Source of the DNA: Oecophyllibacter saccharovorans
Lineage (GTDB): Bacteria; Pseudomonadota; Alphaproteobacteria; Acetobacterales; Acetobacteraceae
NCBI RefSeq assembly: GCF_006542375.1
Contig: NZ_CP038143.1
Coordinates: 620,001-684,000 of the forward strand
Reading direction: 5' to 3'
DNA: 64,000 nucleotides
A program made the translations under genes and the position numbers. The notes beneath the pieces were generated by a model. It searched no databases, had not been told where the DNA came from, and saw nothing but the letters and a program-made list of their open reading frames with translations. Below are positions 7,607 through 17,405 of the stretch, one piece after another. Positions within the stretch are counted from its first letter, which is position 1. Each line of letters begins with the position of its first letter.

Positions 7607-9937
7607 TTATAACGTATAGGAGATACCGCCCAGAATGGTGCGGCGCAGGCCGTATTGCGGCGCGCCGACGCCGATGCCTGAGCCGTCACGCAGGCGGTAG
7701 CTGCGGTCGAACAGATTTATCACGTCAAGCCGCAGGCGCAGGCGGCCTTCCTCGCTCATGCCGAAAAGCCCGCTGCCGCTGGAATGCGCATTGAGAAAGA
7801 TATCCTGCACCAGCCCCAGATTGAACGTGACATATTGCGGCAGCACGCCGCCATTGGGCACGCCGACCCGCGCCCCCGTGCCGTCACGGCGCAGGCCGCT
7901 GCCGTAAACCATAGTGGCCGAGATGTTGAACGGGTGCGACGTATGGGCGAAAAAGCCATAGGCAGCGCCTGCCGAGGCGGTCCAGCGCTGGTCATGGTCG
8001 AGATGCACCCAATGGTGGCGCATATAGGCCAGGTCCTCAGGCGAGAAGTTCCATTGCGACGAGGTGATGCCTTTGCCCATGGCGCGTGACCAGGCCATGT
8101 TGCCGTAAAGGGTCAGCGGGCCGTGGGTGTAATCGGTGGTGAACTCCACCCCGTGCACCCTGCCGCGGCGGTAATTGTAGGAAGTCAGGATGATCGGCGC
8201 GCCGAACTGGCCTTCATCCAGCAGGTTGTGGGCCTGCTTGAAATAGCCGTCCACACTGACCTGCCAGCCACGGGTCACCTCCTGCATGAAACCGAAATCA
8301 AAACTGTTATCACGCTCAGGCTTCACCGCGCTGTCAGGGCCGGAGAGGTTGGGCGGCGCACCTGATGTGTTGCGATAGGCAGCCAGGCTGTTGCCGCTGA
8401 CCGTCTGAAAGGCAGGCGGCGTGAAATAGCGGGCGTAGGAAGCATGGAACCGCCCGTTGCGCCACGGGGTCCAGACCAGGCTGAAGCGGGGCGAGAGCTG
8501 GGTGGCGCTGACATATTCATCCACCCCGTCAAAGCGCAGGCCGCCATTGAGAACCAGGCCCGGGCGAACCCGGTACTCATCCTGCGCGTAAACGCCGTAA
8601 AGCGCGCCGGTGTGCCCCGAGCCCTGATGAATGGTGACAGGCGTGGACAGGAAAACAGGCGTGTCCCCGTCGCTGCCGGCCCCGTTGCTGCCGGGCTGCA
8701 CCGGGTAAACATCCGCATCGGTGCGGGTGACGCTGCGCGCGCCGTAGGCCTGGAAACCCATGCGCACTGTATGGGCAGGGGCGGCGCGCCACTCGACATC
8801 GCTCTGCACCCCGGCGGTGAATACCGAGCGGGCAGCGCGTTCCGCCATGCCGTTATAGACCAGGTCCCCCACCGGATCCGGCGAGTAGCGCACCGCACTT
8901 GCGTGCACCACGGCAGAAGTCGTGGCCTTGATCGCGCCGCGCTTTTCCTGCCAGGAGAAAATGCCGAAATCCCCAAGCTCCGCCTGGTGCTCGTTCAGCG
9001 CCGCACTGGCCGGGTCAGAGGCCGGCACGCTGTGGCCGCGCCAGACCGGGCTTGCGAACTGCCGCTGCTGGGCAGGATTGTTGGGCAGCTGGAACCAGGC
9101 ATTGGCCACGCCGGCTGTCAGGCTGAACTGCGTATGCTCGCTGGCTGTGTACCGCAGATGGCCCATGAAGTGGTACTGGTTGGTCAGGTCATGGGGGGCA
9201 TTGAAACGGGGCGTGGGGTTTTCAATGCCCACGCGGTCATGAACGGCATCAGCCGTCAGGTACCAGTCCCATTTTCCCAGGCGGCCGCCCCACAGGGCTG
9301 AAGGCTGCAGGTTGTCGCGCGCACCGCCGTAAAGCTGCAGGCCGGCATGCGCATCCTCAACGCCGTTGCGCGTGTGAATATCCACCACGCCGGCCTGGCG
9401 GAAGCCGAACTGCGCCGGCAGCGCGCCGACGGTCAGGCTCAAATCATGGGCAAAGCGCGTCATGAGGGCCTGGCTGAACAGGTTGACGCCTTCAGGCAGC
9501 ATGACGCCGTCCAGGCGGTACTGCACATTGCCATGATCGCCGCGGATGTGAAGCTGGCCGAAACTGTCCTGCGCCACGCCGGGTGCCTGCAGCAGAACAG
9601 AATTGAGGGAAGCGTTATCCCCGCCGGGAATGGCGGCCAGGGCCTTGGCGGAAAATCGCGTCTGCGTCGCCCCGAGACCGGGCGGAAGCGCCTCACGCCC
9701 GGAAGAGCCGCGGCTCGCCGTGATGCGGAGATGCTCGGGAAGCGGGGGCTGGACCGCAGCGCTGCGGTTTGCGGGTGCAGGTGCGGAAGAAGTGGACGGA
9801 AGGTTTTTTTTCAAATGCGCCCCCGGCTTGCCTTTGGCAAGCATTGGCGCAGCCTGGGCGGTAGCCAGGAGAAATCCGGCGCAGATCACACTGCTTGCGG
9901 CCCCCACCCGCAAATATTTTCCTGCCCCCCCTGCCAT
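7607..9937 (-). CDS. TonB-dependent outer membrane receptor
   Basis: A 776-residue outer-membrane receptor expected to import a scarce metal or metal complex using TonB energy. It has a signal peptide (VGAASSVICAGFLLATAQAAP), a plug domain with a QLHIRGDHGNVQYRLDG segment, and an alternating-strand barrel with late motifs YVTFNLGLVQD and RLDVINLFDRSYRLRDG typical of the family. The start was moved to ATG 9935-9937, which has a GGGAGAG ribosome site; the longer frame to 9976 lacks one. A Zur-like palindrome lies at 10074-10092. The protein is fairly His-rich in loops (MRHHWVHLDHDQ), consistent with but not proof of zinc uptake. The likely energy source is TonB-ExbBD at 16.5-19.4 kb. Confidence 0.9.
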   Translation of the reverse strand: MAGGAGKYLRVGAASSVICAGFLLATAQAAPMLAKGKPGAHLKKNLPSTSSAPAPANRSAAVQPPLPEHLRITASRGSSGREALPPGLGATQTRFSAKALAAIPGGDNASLNSVLLQAPGVAQDSFGQLHIRGDHGNVQYRLDGVMLPEGVNLFSQALMTRFAHDLSLTVGALPAQFGFRQAGVVDIHTRNGVEDAHAGLQLYGGARDNLQPSALWGGRLGKWDWYLTADAVHDRVGIENPTPRFNAPHDLTNQYHFMGHLRYTASEHTQFSLTAGVANAWFQLPNNPAQQRQFASPVWRGHSVPASDPASAALNEHQAELGDFGIFSWQEKRGAIKATTSAVVHASAVRYSPDPVGDLVYNGMAERAARSVFTAGVQSDVEWRAAPAHTVRMGFQAYGARSVTRTDADVYPVQPGSNGAGSDGDTPVFLSTPVTIHQGSGHTGALYGVYAQDEYRVRPGLVLNGGLRFDGVDEYVSATQLSPRFSLVWTPWRNGRFHASYARYFTPPAFQTVSGNSLAAYRNTSGAPPNLSGPDSAVKPERDNSFDFGFMQEVTRGWQVSVDGYFKQAHNLLDEGQFGAPIILTSYNYRRGRVHGVEFTTDYTHGPLTLYGNMAWSRAMGKGITSSQWNFSPEDLAYMRHHWVHLDHDQRWTASAGAAYGFFAHTSHPFNISATMVYGSGLRRDGTGARVGVPNGGVLPQYVTFNLGLVQDIFLNAHSSGSGLFGMSEEGRLRLRLDVINLFDRSYRLRDGSGIGVGAPQYGLRRTILGGISYTL

Positions 9938-10073
9938 GTGCTCTCTCCCGCTTGCCCTACAGGGTTCCTCTGTCATAGCTGAAATTCATGTTGACACCGT
10001 AACAGTCTGAGACCGAATCGGAAATTCCGTCCTGAAAAACTACCTGTCCAGAACCATCTGTCGATAGAAATAG

Positions 10074-10092
10074 AATGTTATAACGTAACATT
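10074..10092. promoter_or_regulatory. Perfect inverted repeat, candidate Zur operator
   Basis: AATGTTA-TAACG-TAACATT, with 7-bp arms and a 5-bp centre, stands about 137 bases upstream of the TonB-dependent receptor start. It resembles the AT-rich Zur consensus of proteobacteria (AATGTTAT...ATAACATT). The regulator is not in the window; the assignment rests on pattern similarity only. Confidence 0.45.
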
Positions 10093-10187
10093 ACAAGGGG
10101 CGGCTGAAGACCGGATCACATCAGTGACCCGATTTTCAGAACTATTCAGAACTAGCGGTGCTACCCGCCCGATTAGGCTTCAGCCAA

Positions 10188-10883
10188 TTAAGCTTCAGGA
10201 GGCGCGACGCATTCCGCCACGAAACGCTTCATGGCACGACCGCGGTGGCTGCAGCGGTTTTTCTCCTCGTCACTCATCTGCCCGAAACTGCGCGGCTCGG
10301 GGCTGGCAGCACCGGCGCTGGCTGCGATCTCCTCGGCCGGCACGAAGATCGGGTCATAGCCATGACCGCCCGTGCCACGAGGGGGCCAGCACACCTCGCC
10401 CTCGCAGGTGCCGCGCACGCTGCGCGTTTCCCCGTCCGGCCAGGCCAGGCACAGGACTGCAACGAAAGAAGAGCCACGGTCAGCGGAACGGCTTTGCGCC
10501 ATTTCATCATGCACCCGCTTCATCGCCACGTTCATGTCGCGCTCAGGGCCGGCCCAGCGGGCGGAATAGACCCCCGGCCTGCCCTCTAGGGCCGACACGC
10601 AGAAACCGGAATCGTCTGCGAGGGCGGGCAGACCGGTCGCACGCGCGGCAGCCAGCGCCTTGATCTCGGCATTACCTTCAAAGCTGTCAGCGGTTTCCTC
10701 AGGCTCCGGCAGGTTAAGCTCGGCAGCGGAGCGTACCTTGATGCCCAGCGGCGCCAGGAGAAGGGAAAATTCCCTTATTTTCCCGGCATTGTGACTGGCC
10801 AGAACGATCTCCGCGCCCCTCTGCAAGCAACGCCGGCTTTCGGCAGGCGTGTTTCCATCTGCCGGGGTTTGGGCCCTGCTCAT
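10188..10883 (-). CDS. rdgB: XTP/dITP pyrophosphatase (HAM1/RdgB family)
   Basis: RdgB hydrolyses ITP, dITP and XTP to monophosphates, keeping deaminated purines out of nucleic acids. The 231-residue product has the opening [14 protein letters not shown], the FEGNAEIKA block, the [23 protein letters not shown] signature of the active site (each part seen, residues about 90-112), and the C-terminal [10 protein letters not shown] and [14 protein letters not shown] motifs. A 25-residue N-terminal extension is longer than usual. Its ATG overlaps the rph stop by four bases (ATGA, 10880-10883), so translation is probably coupled to RNase PH, a classic gene pairing. Confidence 0.95.
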   Translation of the reverse strand: MSRAQTPADGNTPAESRRCLQRGAEIVLASHNAGKIREFSLLLAPLGIKVRSAAELNLPEPEETADSFEGNAEIKALAAARATGLPALADDSGFCVSALEGRPGVYSARWAGPERDMNVAMKRVHDEMAQSRSADRGSSFVAVLCLAWPDGETRSVRGTCEGEVCWPPRGTGGHGYDPIFVPAEEIAASAGAASPEPRSFGQMSDEEKNRCSHRGRAMKRFVAECVAPPEA

Positions 10884-11704
10884 GACGCGCCTCCTGCAGC
10901 AGGGGCAGGAGAAGATGAGCCCTCTCCCTGGTTCTCCGAAGGCAGCTGGGCCAAAGCGGCTTTCTGGGCGGCAAACAATGTGGGCACGCCATTGCGCGCC
11001 AGCTCCAGCAGTTCCAGGAACTCCTCATGGCGGAAAGGCTTGTCTTCCGCCGTGCCCTGAATCTCCACAATGCCGCCATCAGCAGTCAGGACAAAATTCG
11101 TGTCTGCCTGAGCGCTGCTGTCTTCCACGTAATCAAGGTCCAGCACCGCGCCGGCTTCGGTCAGCCCGCAGGACACCGCCGCCACCTGCCCGGTCAGGGC
11201 GCGGCTCTTGCCTGCTTTCTCCAGGGCCTGGGCCAACGCCACCCAGGCCCCGGTGATGGAGGCGCAGCGCGTGCCGCCGTCAGCGTTCAGCACGTCGCAA
11301 TCAAGCGTGACCGTGCATTCCCCCAGGGCGCGCAGGTCCACGCAGGCCCGCAGCGCCCGGCCGATAAGGCGCTGGATCTCCTGGGTGCGGCCTGACTGCT
11401 TGCCTTTGGCCGCCTCGCGCTGGCCGCGCGTATGGGTGGCACGCGGCAACATGCCGTATTCAGCCGTGATCCAGCCCTGCACGGGGCCTTTCTGGTGGCG
11501 CAGGAAAGGCGGCAGCTTCCATTCCACGGAAGCGGTGCACAGCACTTCCGTATTGCCGACCCGCACCAATGCCGAGCCTTCAGCATGGCGTGCCATGCCC
11601 GTGGTGATGGAGACGGGGCGATTCTCGTCAGGCGCCCGCCCGCTGGGGCGTTTGGCGCGTATCTTGAGATCAGCCGCCTTGAGGGCGGAACGGAGGTCGG
11701 CCAT
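10880..11704 (-). CDS. rph: Ribonuclease PH
   Basis: RNase PH is the phosphorolytic 3'-5' exoribonuclease that trims tRNA precursors. The 274-residue product has [19 protein letters not shown], the substrate loop [16 protein letters not shown] (residues about 75-95), the Arg-rich [12 protein letters not shown] helix, and [18 protein letters not shown], which carries the conserved acidic residues. The last 25 residues are a Ser/Pro/Ala-rich tail beyond the usual end. Start is ATG 11702-11704 behind AAGGAG. The gene is divergent from the PBP1A gene and overlaps rdgB. Members this complete are expected to be active. Confidence 0.96.
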   Translation of the reverse strand: MADLRSALKAADLKIRAKRPSGRAPDENRPVSITTGMARHAEGSALVRVGNTEVLCTASVEWKLPPFLRHQKGPVQGWITAEYGMLPRATHTRGQREAAKGKQSGRTQEIQRLIGRALRACVDLRALGECTVTLDCDVLNADGGTRCASITGAWVALAQALEKAGKSRALTGQVAAVSCGLTEAGAVLDLDYVEDSSAQADTNFVLTADGGIVEIQGTAEDKPFRHEEFLELLELARNGVPTLFAAQKAALAQLPSENQGEGSSSPAPAAGGAS

Positions 11705-11887
11705 GAACGGGAGGCTCCTTACGGGGTCGGGACAAGGGGGAGGCCACCTTAACGGGGAGCCGGTTTTTGTGCACGCTTTTCCGGGGTCCTGCTCGGAGTT
11801 CCCCTCACAGGCCCAGCACCAGTCCCGCGCCTGTTCTGGATTTCCTTTGCAGTTTCCCCTTTCCGGCGGGCCTGATATAGGTGCAGC

Positions 11888-14605
11888 ATGACGTCAGTAA
11901 CGCCTCCCTCGCCTGAGGACCGCCCGGCCTCTTCCCGCCGCTCCCCCCTATCCCGGCCGAGCACCGCCCCCCGTGGTGAAAGCCAGGCCGATGGGGGGCG
12001 AAAGTCCCGCGGACCGCTGCCGCCCACGGCCCGGCCCGGCTGGCGGCGCTGGCGCATGCTGACAGCCACCCTGCTTGGCACAGGGGTGCTGGGCGTCAGC
12101 GTGGTCGCCATCGGCTGCTGGGGCTTTTATGAGCAGCTGGCCGGCAACCTGCCCAGCGTGGCGGCCCTGCAGCATTATCACCCGCCTGTGGTCAGCCGGC
12201 TCTATACCGGTGATGACCGTCTCATGGCCGAGCTGGCGCATGAAAAGCGCATCTACGTGCCCGGCAACGCCATCCCGCCGCTGGTGAAGAACGCTTTCAT
12301 CGCCGCTGAAGACCAGCATTTCTACACCCATGGCGGGGTGGATTTCCTGGCCATCGGGCGCGCCGGGCTGACCGATCTTTTCAACCGCCATGGCAAGCGC
12401 CCGCTGGGGGCTTCAACCATCACCCAGCAGGTGGCCAAGGTCATCCTGCTCAACAACTCCTCGCTCAGCCTGCTGCGCAAGGCGCGTGAAGCGCTGCTGG
12501 CCATGCGCATTGAAGACACGCTGCCCAAGAGCCGCATTCTCGAAATCTATCTCAACGGCATCTACCTGGGCAGCGGGGCCTATGGTGTGGAAGCGGCGTC
12601 TCAGACCTTCTTCAACAAGCCGCTCGACCAGCTTGACGCCGCTGAGGCAGCCACCCTGGCCGCCCTCCCCAAGTCACCCACCAACTACAACCCCTATCTG
12701 CACCCCAAAACCGCGCTCTGGCGGCGCAACTGGGTACTTGACCGCATGGTTGAAACCCATGCCATCACGCCTGAACAGGCTGAGGCTGCCAAGCAGGAGC
12801 CGCTTTCCCTGCGCAGCCGCAAGCGCAGCGGTCCGCTGCCGGATTCCGAGTGGTTTGCCGAGGATGTCCGCCGGGAGCTGATCAGCCGTTACGGTGAAGA
12901 CCAGGCCCTGCAGGGCGGACTGGATGTGCATACCAGCCTCGACCCGCACCTGCAGCACATCACCACCCAGGCCCTGCGCGAAGGCCTGATCCGCTATGAT
13001 CGCAGTCACAGCAGCTGGCGCGGCGCTGCCGGCACCCTGCCCGCAGCCGCCCTGTCTTCCGGAGACACGGCGGCAGACGCCCTCATGCCTGCCGGCTCAG
13101 GCGCGCAAGGGACGGAACAGGCCCTGCCGGACTGGGCGCTGCAGCTGGCGCAGGCCAAGCCGCCCACCAGCATGCTACGCAGCTGGCGCCTGGCCGTGGT
13201 GCTGTCGACAGCGGGCAGCGTGCGGGTCGGCTGGCTGGAAAATCCGCTGGACCCTACCGATCTGGCGCCGCGCACCGGAACGCTGCGCAGCGTTGACGTC
13301 GGCTGGGCACGCCGCACCCATCCCCTGCGCAAGGGCCAGCTCATCATGATCGAGCCTGAAGCGGACGGTCAGGCACGGCTGGAGCAGACGCCCCAGGTTG
13401 AGGGCGCGGCCGTGATCATGGATGCGCGCACGGGGCGCGTGCTGGCGATGTCAGGCGGCTGGTCCTTCCACCAGAGCCAGTTCAACCGGGCTTCGCAGGC
13501 CCTGCGCCAGCCCGGCTCCTCCTTCAAGCCGCTCGTCTATCTTGACGCGATGCAGCATGACATCTCCCCCTCCCAGACCTTTCTTGATGCCGCCGTCTCC
13601 TATGGCAGCTGGCATCCACAGAACTATGAGCATGACAACTGGGGCCCCACCACACTGCACGACGCGCTGCGCGAGAGCCGCAACCTTGTCACCATCCGGC
13701 TGGCTGCCTATCTGGGCATGAAATCCCTCTGCGAAATGGCGGAAAAATCCGGCATGGTCGACAAGATGCCGCCTTACCTGCCAGCCGCCCTCGGCGCGGT
13801 GGAAACCACCGTGCTGCGTGAGGCGGGCGCTTACGCGGCCATCGCCAATGGCGGCCACGTGGTCAAGCCCAGCCTGATCGACTACATCCAGGACCCCGAA
13901 GGCACGGTGATCTGGCGACCCGAAGGCCTGGCCCTTTCCCCGGAAGGCACAACCCAGGACGGGCAGGCGGGACTGCCTGCCGTGGTCGATACCCGCCCAG
14001 CTCTTGCCAGCCCCCAGAGCGCCTATCAGGTGGTGACCATGATGCGCGCAGTGATGGAGCACGGCACCGGCATGAGTGCGGCAGCCGGCATCGATCGCCC
14101 CCTGGCCGGTAAGACAGGGACCAGTCAGGACTACAAGGACGCCTGGTTTGCCGGCTTCTCGCCTGACCTGGTCACGGTCGTCTGGGTCGGCTATGACGCC
14201 CCGCGCACCCTTGGCCGCCATGAGACAGGCGCGCGCGTGGCGGCCCCGATCTGGAACCAGATCATGAAGGAGGCCCTGGCCACGCGGCCGAAGCTCGATT
14301 TCGCAGCCCCTGAGGGGGTAGTGCTGCGCCGCACCAGCACAGGGCGTATTCCCGCCATCGACGCCTTCAAGCCCGGTCAGGTCCCGGGCGTTTCAGCCAC
14401 CCTGCACGGCCATGGCGCCGGCACGCGCGAGCTGACAGCCAGCGACACGGGAGCGGATGCCATCCCGCTGTCTGAAGACAGCATGGACGGCCCCCAGAGC
14501 ACAGGGGCCGGCGCATCGGCAGGGCCTGCCCAGCAGAGCGCAGGCCCATCAGGTGCCAGGACACCTGAAGGAGGTGGTGACATCGGCGTCGGCGGGCTTT
14601 ACTAA
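11888..14605 (+). CDS. mrcA: Bifunctional penicillin-binding protein 1A
   Basis: A class A PBP that polymerises glycan strands and cross-links peptidoglycan in the periplasm. The 905-residue product has a basic, Pro-rich cytoplasmic N-terminus, one membrane anchor (about residues 57-80), and a GT51 transglycosylase domain with [25 protein letters not shown] and [12 protein letters not shown] transpeptidase domain follows with the nucleophile motif SSFK (in QPGSSFKP), an SRN in the [11 protein letters not shown] segment, and KTGTS before the C-terminus. A Gly/Ala/Ser-rich tail ends the protein. No upstream partner is seen; prfB follows 85 bases later. The symbol mrcA is by function; the family is often simply named PBP1A. 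Confidence 0.95.
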   Translation: MTSVTPPSPEDRPASSRRSPLSRPSTAPRGESQADGGRKSRGPLPPTARPGWRRWRMLTATLLGTGVLGVSVVAIGCWGFYEQLAGNLPSVAALQHYHPPVVSRLYTGDDRLMAELAHEKRIYVPGNAIPPLVKNAFIAAEDQHFYTHGGVDFLAIGRAGLTDLFNRHGKRPLGASTITQQVAKVILLNNSSLSLLRKAREALLAMRIEDTLPKSRILEIYLNGIYLGSGAYGVEAASQTFFNKPLDQLDAAEAATLAALPKSPTNYNPYLHPKTALWRRNWVLDRMVETHAITPEQAEAAKQEPLSLRSRKRSGPLPDSEWFAEDVRRELISRYGEDQALQGGLDVHTSLDPHLQHITTQALREGLIRYDRSHSSWRGAAGTLPAAALSSGDTAADALMPAGSGAQGTEQALPDWALQLAQAKPPTSMLRSWRLAVVLSTAGSVRVGWLENPLDPTDLAPRTGTLRSVDVGWARRTHPLRKGQLIMIEPEADGQARLEQTPQVEGAAVIMDARTGRVLAMSGGWSFHQSQFNRASQALRQPGSSFKPLVYLDAMQHDISPSQTFLDAAVSYGSWHPQNYEHDNWGPTTLHDALRESRNLVTIRLAAYLGMKSLCEMAEKSGMVDKMPPYLPAALGAVETTVLREAGAYAAIANGGHVVKPSLIDYIQDPEGTVIWRPEGLALSPEGTTQDGQAGLPAVVDTRPALASPQSAYQVVTMMRAVMEHGTGMSAAAGIDRPLAGKTGTSQDYKDAWFAGFSPDLVTVVWVGYDAPRTLGRHETGARVAAPIWNQIMKEALATRPKLDFAAPEGVVLRRTSTGRIPAIDAFKPGQVPGVSATLHGHGAGTRELTASDTGADAIPLSEDSMDGPQSTGAGASAGPAQQSAGPSGARTPEGGGDIGVGGLY

Positions 14606-14690
14606 GAGGACCTGTCAGGAACCGCGCCGGTTCCACCCGCAATTCCGGGTATGTCGTTTCATGTTTTCATTCTGCACAGGGACTACGCGC

Positions 14691-15822
14691 ATGTCGGCCG
14701 AGACCGAATCCCTTTCCGAACAGATCAGGCAGTCGGTGGCACTGCTGAGGAGGCATCTTTGACTGGGATGCAGCCAAACTCCGCCTGGATGAACTGAACC
14801 ACCGCGCTGAAGACCCGGACCTGTGGAATGATGCCGAGGCCGCCCAGAAGCTGATGCGCGAGCGCACCCTGCTTGCCAACCAGATTGAAGGTGTCGAGCA
14901 GCTTGAAGCCGATGTGCGCGACACGCTGGAGCTGGTCGAGCTGGCCGAGATGGAAAGCGACGAGGCGCTGGTGGCTGACAGCACGGCCACCCTGCGCCAG
15001 CTTGCCGCCCAGGCAGCCCAGCGCGAGACAGAAAGCCTGCTCTCGGGCGAGGCGGACGCCAATGACTGCTACGTCGAGATCAATGCAGGCGCTGGCGGCA
15101 CCGAAGCGCAGGACTGGACGGAAATGCTGCTGCGCATGTACACGCGCTGGGCCGAGCAGCACGGCTACAAGGTCACGCTGATGGAAACCAGCGACGGCGA
15201 GCAGGCCGGGCTGAAATCAGCCACGATGCAGGTCAGCGGGCCCAACGCCTATGGCTGGCTGAAGACCGAAGCCGGCGTGCACCGCCTGGTGCGCATCTCG
15301 CCCTTTGATGCGGCAGCCCGACGCCAGACCTCATTTGCCAGCGTCTGGGTCTATCCGGTCGTGGACGACACGATCGAAATCGAGATCAATCCGGCTGACC
15401 TGCGCGTCGATACCTTCCGCGCCTCCGGCGCTGGGGGGCAGCACGTCAACAAGACCGATTCCGCCATCCGCATCACCCATGAGCCGACCGGTATCGTGGT
15501 TGCCTGCCAGACTGACCGCTCCCAGCACCGCAACCGCGCCACCGCCATGGAGATGCTGCGCGCGCGCCTCTATGAGGCAGAACTGCAGAAGCGCGAAGCC
15601 GCCGCCGCTGATGCCGAGGCTGCCAAGACCGATATCGGTTGGGGACACCAGATCCGCTCCTACGTGCTGGCGCCCTACCAGCTGGTGAAGGATCTGCGCA
15701 CCAACGTGGAAAAAGGCAATCCCGACGCCGTGCTGGATGGTGATCTCGATGCTTTCATGGCCGCCTCTCTCGCTCAGCGCGTCGGCGGCACGCGTTCCGA
15801 GGCCAGCGCCAACGCTCAGTAA
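14691..15822 (+). CDS. prfB: Peptide chain release factor 2 (programmed +1 frameshift)
   Basis: RF2 recognises UAA and UGA and triggers release of the finished protein. The first frame runs from ATG 14691 for 23 codons to an in-frame TGA at 14760. Reading then continues in the +1 frame from GAC 14761 to 15822, giving about 376 residues in total. The second part carries [26 protein letters not shown], the stop-codon-reading SPF (in [11 protein letters not shown]) and the catalytic GGQ ([13 protein letters not shown]). Simple annotation would lose the first 70 residues or call it broken. It follows the PBP1A gene closely. Confidence 0.96.
14748..14763 (+). other. RF2 programmed +1 frameshift site
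   Basis: The sequence AGGAGG-CAT-CTT-TGA-C matches the known RF2 recoding site. It has an internal Shine-Dalgarno three bases before the slippery CTT, then the UGA stop and a following C that weakens termination. When RF2 is scarce the ribosome slips +1 and makes more RF2. Confidence 0.95.
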
Positions 15823-15841
15823 GCCCTCAGTAAGCACAGCC

Positions 15842-16372
15842 ATGCAACTGCACCGCCTGCCTCAGACAATCCGTTATCCCGGGCTCCGCGCAGTCGGTCT
15901 CCTGCTGGTTCTGGGCGGGCTGTGCGCCCCGAACCAAGCGCCTGCTTCCTCCACGCCCAGCGCCCGGCTGCCCTTCCTGGCTCATTACGTCCTGAATCAT
16001 CACAGCGGTAGCCAGGGAGCCGGGCTGGCGCCGGAAGAAACCCATACGCTGACTCTTCTCCACCAGAGGACTGATGGGCCCTGGTATTTGTTGCTTGATG
16101 AGCCGGAACTGCACGAAGGCAGCGTGGTGCCCGGTTCAGGAGAAGGCTGCCCTGTCCTGGCCAAAGGCAAGCTGGAAGGTGCAGTCGTGCAGGCCGTGGA
16201 CGCCGATCATGCCTCTCGGACAGATGGGCGCTTTCAGGCCCGGCTGGTCCCGGGAGGGCTCAGGCTGGAACGGGCCGATGTCATCAGCAGCTGCGGCGTC
16301 GGCGCCCATGTTCTGGGGGATTACCGCCAGCTGGTCTCTTCTTCCACCCCGCCTTCGCCTGCCGCGCCCTGA
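15842..16372 (+). CDS. Hypothetical secreted protein
   Basis: A 176-residue protein with an N-terminal hydrophobic stretch (residues about 14-25, LRAVGLLLVLGGLCAPN) that looks like a signal peptide or single anchor. A Cys in this stretch could make it a lipoprotein, but the lipobox is weak. No known domain is recognised; two further Cys residues (GEGCPVLA and ISSCGVGAH) could form a disulfide. The start is ATG 15842, placed 19 bases after the prfB stop, so the two genes are probably co-transcribed. The longer in-frame extension into prfB is not needed. Confidence 0.65.
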   Translation: MQLHRLPQTIRYPGLRAVGLLLVLGGLCAPNQAPASSTPSARLPFLAHYVLNHHSGSQGAGLAPEETHTLTLLHQRTDGPWYLLLDEPELHEGSVVPGSGEGCPVLAKGKLEGAVVQAVDADHASRTDGRFQARLVPGGLRLERADVISSCGVGAHVLGDYRQLVSSSTPPSPAAP

Positions 16373-16380
16373 CCAGACAG

Positions 16381-16407
16381 AAAAGCGGGAAAAGCTTTTT
16401 ATTTTTC
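16381..16407 (+). terminator. Probable weak terminator after the prfB unit
   Basis: A short stem (AAAAGC with GCTTTT, 7-nt loop) is followed by a run of T residues. It lies eight bases past the stop of the hypothetical secreted gene and before tonB. The stem is short, so efficiency is uncertain. Confidence 0.4.
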
Positions 16408-16543
16408 GTTTTCATTCCGTAACGCTTGACAGACACGCGCAGGATTTGTCCACTTGTCGGGACTGGCTGGCGTTCCGCTTTCCGGAGCCCGGCAGGGCCT
16501 GGGGCAGCCGGGCCCACAACAGAGAAAGAGGCAACGGGCTGAA

Positions 16544-17251
16544 ATGAAGAGTTACGCCGAGCAGCAACGCAAGCCGACGGATTATCTCGTCGCTGCCGCT
16601 GTCGCGCTTCTGGCGCTGGCGCTGGTGGGGATCGGCCTCAATACCCAACCGAGCCCGCCCACCCAGACAGTGCGGCCGCCCATGCATACGGTCATTCTCC
16701 CGCCCGCTCCGCCCGCGCCCAAGCCCACCAATCCTCCCCCGCCGCCACCGCCCGCTTCAGTGGCGCCGCCGCCGGTTTTCGTACCGCCGCCCAAGCTCAA
16801 CCTGCCGGCCCCCAAACCGCCTCCGATCCGGGTCAGCCACCAGAAGGCGCCCCCCCATCCGCCCAAGGCAGCTGCCGCGCCTTCAAATGCGGCGCCCGGT
16901 CCCACTGATTCCACCTCCACCAAAGGCGCACCCGGGGGCACCAAGGGAGGCTCCACGGCCGACCATGCAGCCGGTGCGGTTCCCATCAACAATGTGCGGC
17001 CTGAATATCCCCAGGATGCGCAAGAGGAAAACCGCGAGGGGGCCGTGACAGCCTCCTGCGACATTCTCGCCACCGGCAAACCCGCCCATTGCCGTATTCT
17101 GAGCGTCAAAGGTGGCCGCGATTTCGCTGAGAGCGCCATGCAGTTCCTGGAACATTCCGCCGTACGCTATCAGCCGGCCGTCGTAAACGGTCAACCGGTC
17201 GTCGAGCACAACCACGTGCTGCATCTCGACTTCACCCTGAGCGATGATTGA
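16544..17251 (+). CDS. tonB: Energy-transducing protein TonB
   Basis: TonB carries proton-motive energy from ExbB-ExbD in the inner membrane to outer-membrane receptors. The 235-residue product has an N-terminal membrane anchor (residues about 14-32) and a long Pro-rich spacer (PNPPPPPPP-type runs, residues about 45-120). The C-terminal TonB domain has VRPEYPQDAQEENREGAV and YQPAVVNGQPV. Start was set at ATG 16544 because the anchor begins there; an upstream in-frame ATG gives an atypical basic leader. Its stop overlaps or abuts the start region of exbB, and two exbD genes follow, forming a full energisation operon. Confidence 0.93.
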   Translation: MKSYAEQQRKPTDYLVAAAVALLALALVGIGLNTQPSPPTQTVRPPMHTVILPPAPPAPKPTNPPPPPPPASVAPPPVFVPPPKLNLPAPKPPPIRVSHQKAPPHPPKAAAAPSNAAPGPTDSTSTKGAPGGTKGGSTADHAAGAVPINNVRPEYPQDAQEENREGAVTASCDILATGKPAHCRILSVKGGRDFAESAMQFLEHSAVRYQPAVVNGQPVVEHNHVLHLDFTLSDD

Positions 17252-17405
17252 GGACAGCATGAGCGATAAACCGGCCCGCCCCCTACCGGAAAGACGTTTC
17301 CTGACTCCCGGCGCACGGCGAATGCGCCGCACAGGACAAACGGACCAGACGCAGCTTCAGACCCAGATCAACACGACCATCACGACCAAGAGGATACCGG
17401 CCCCC

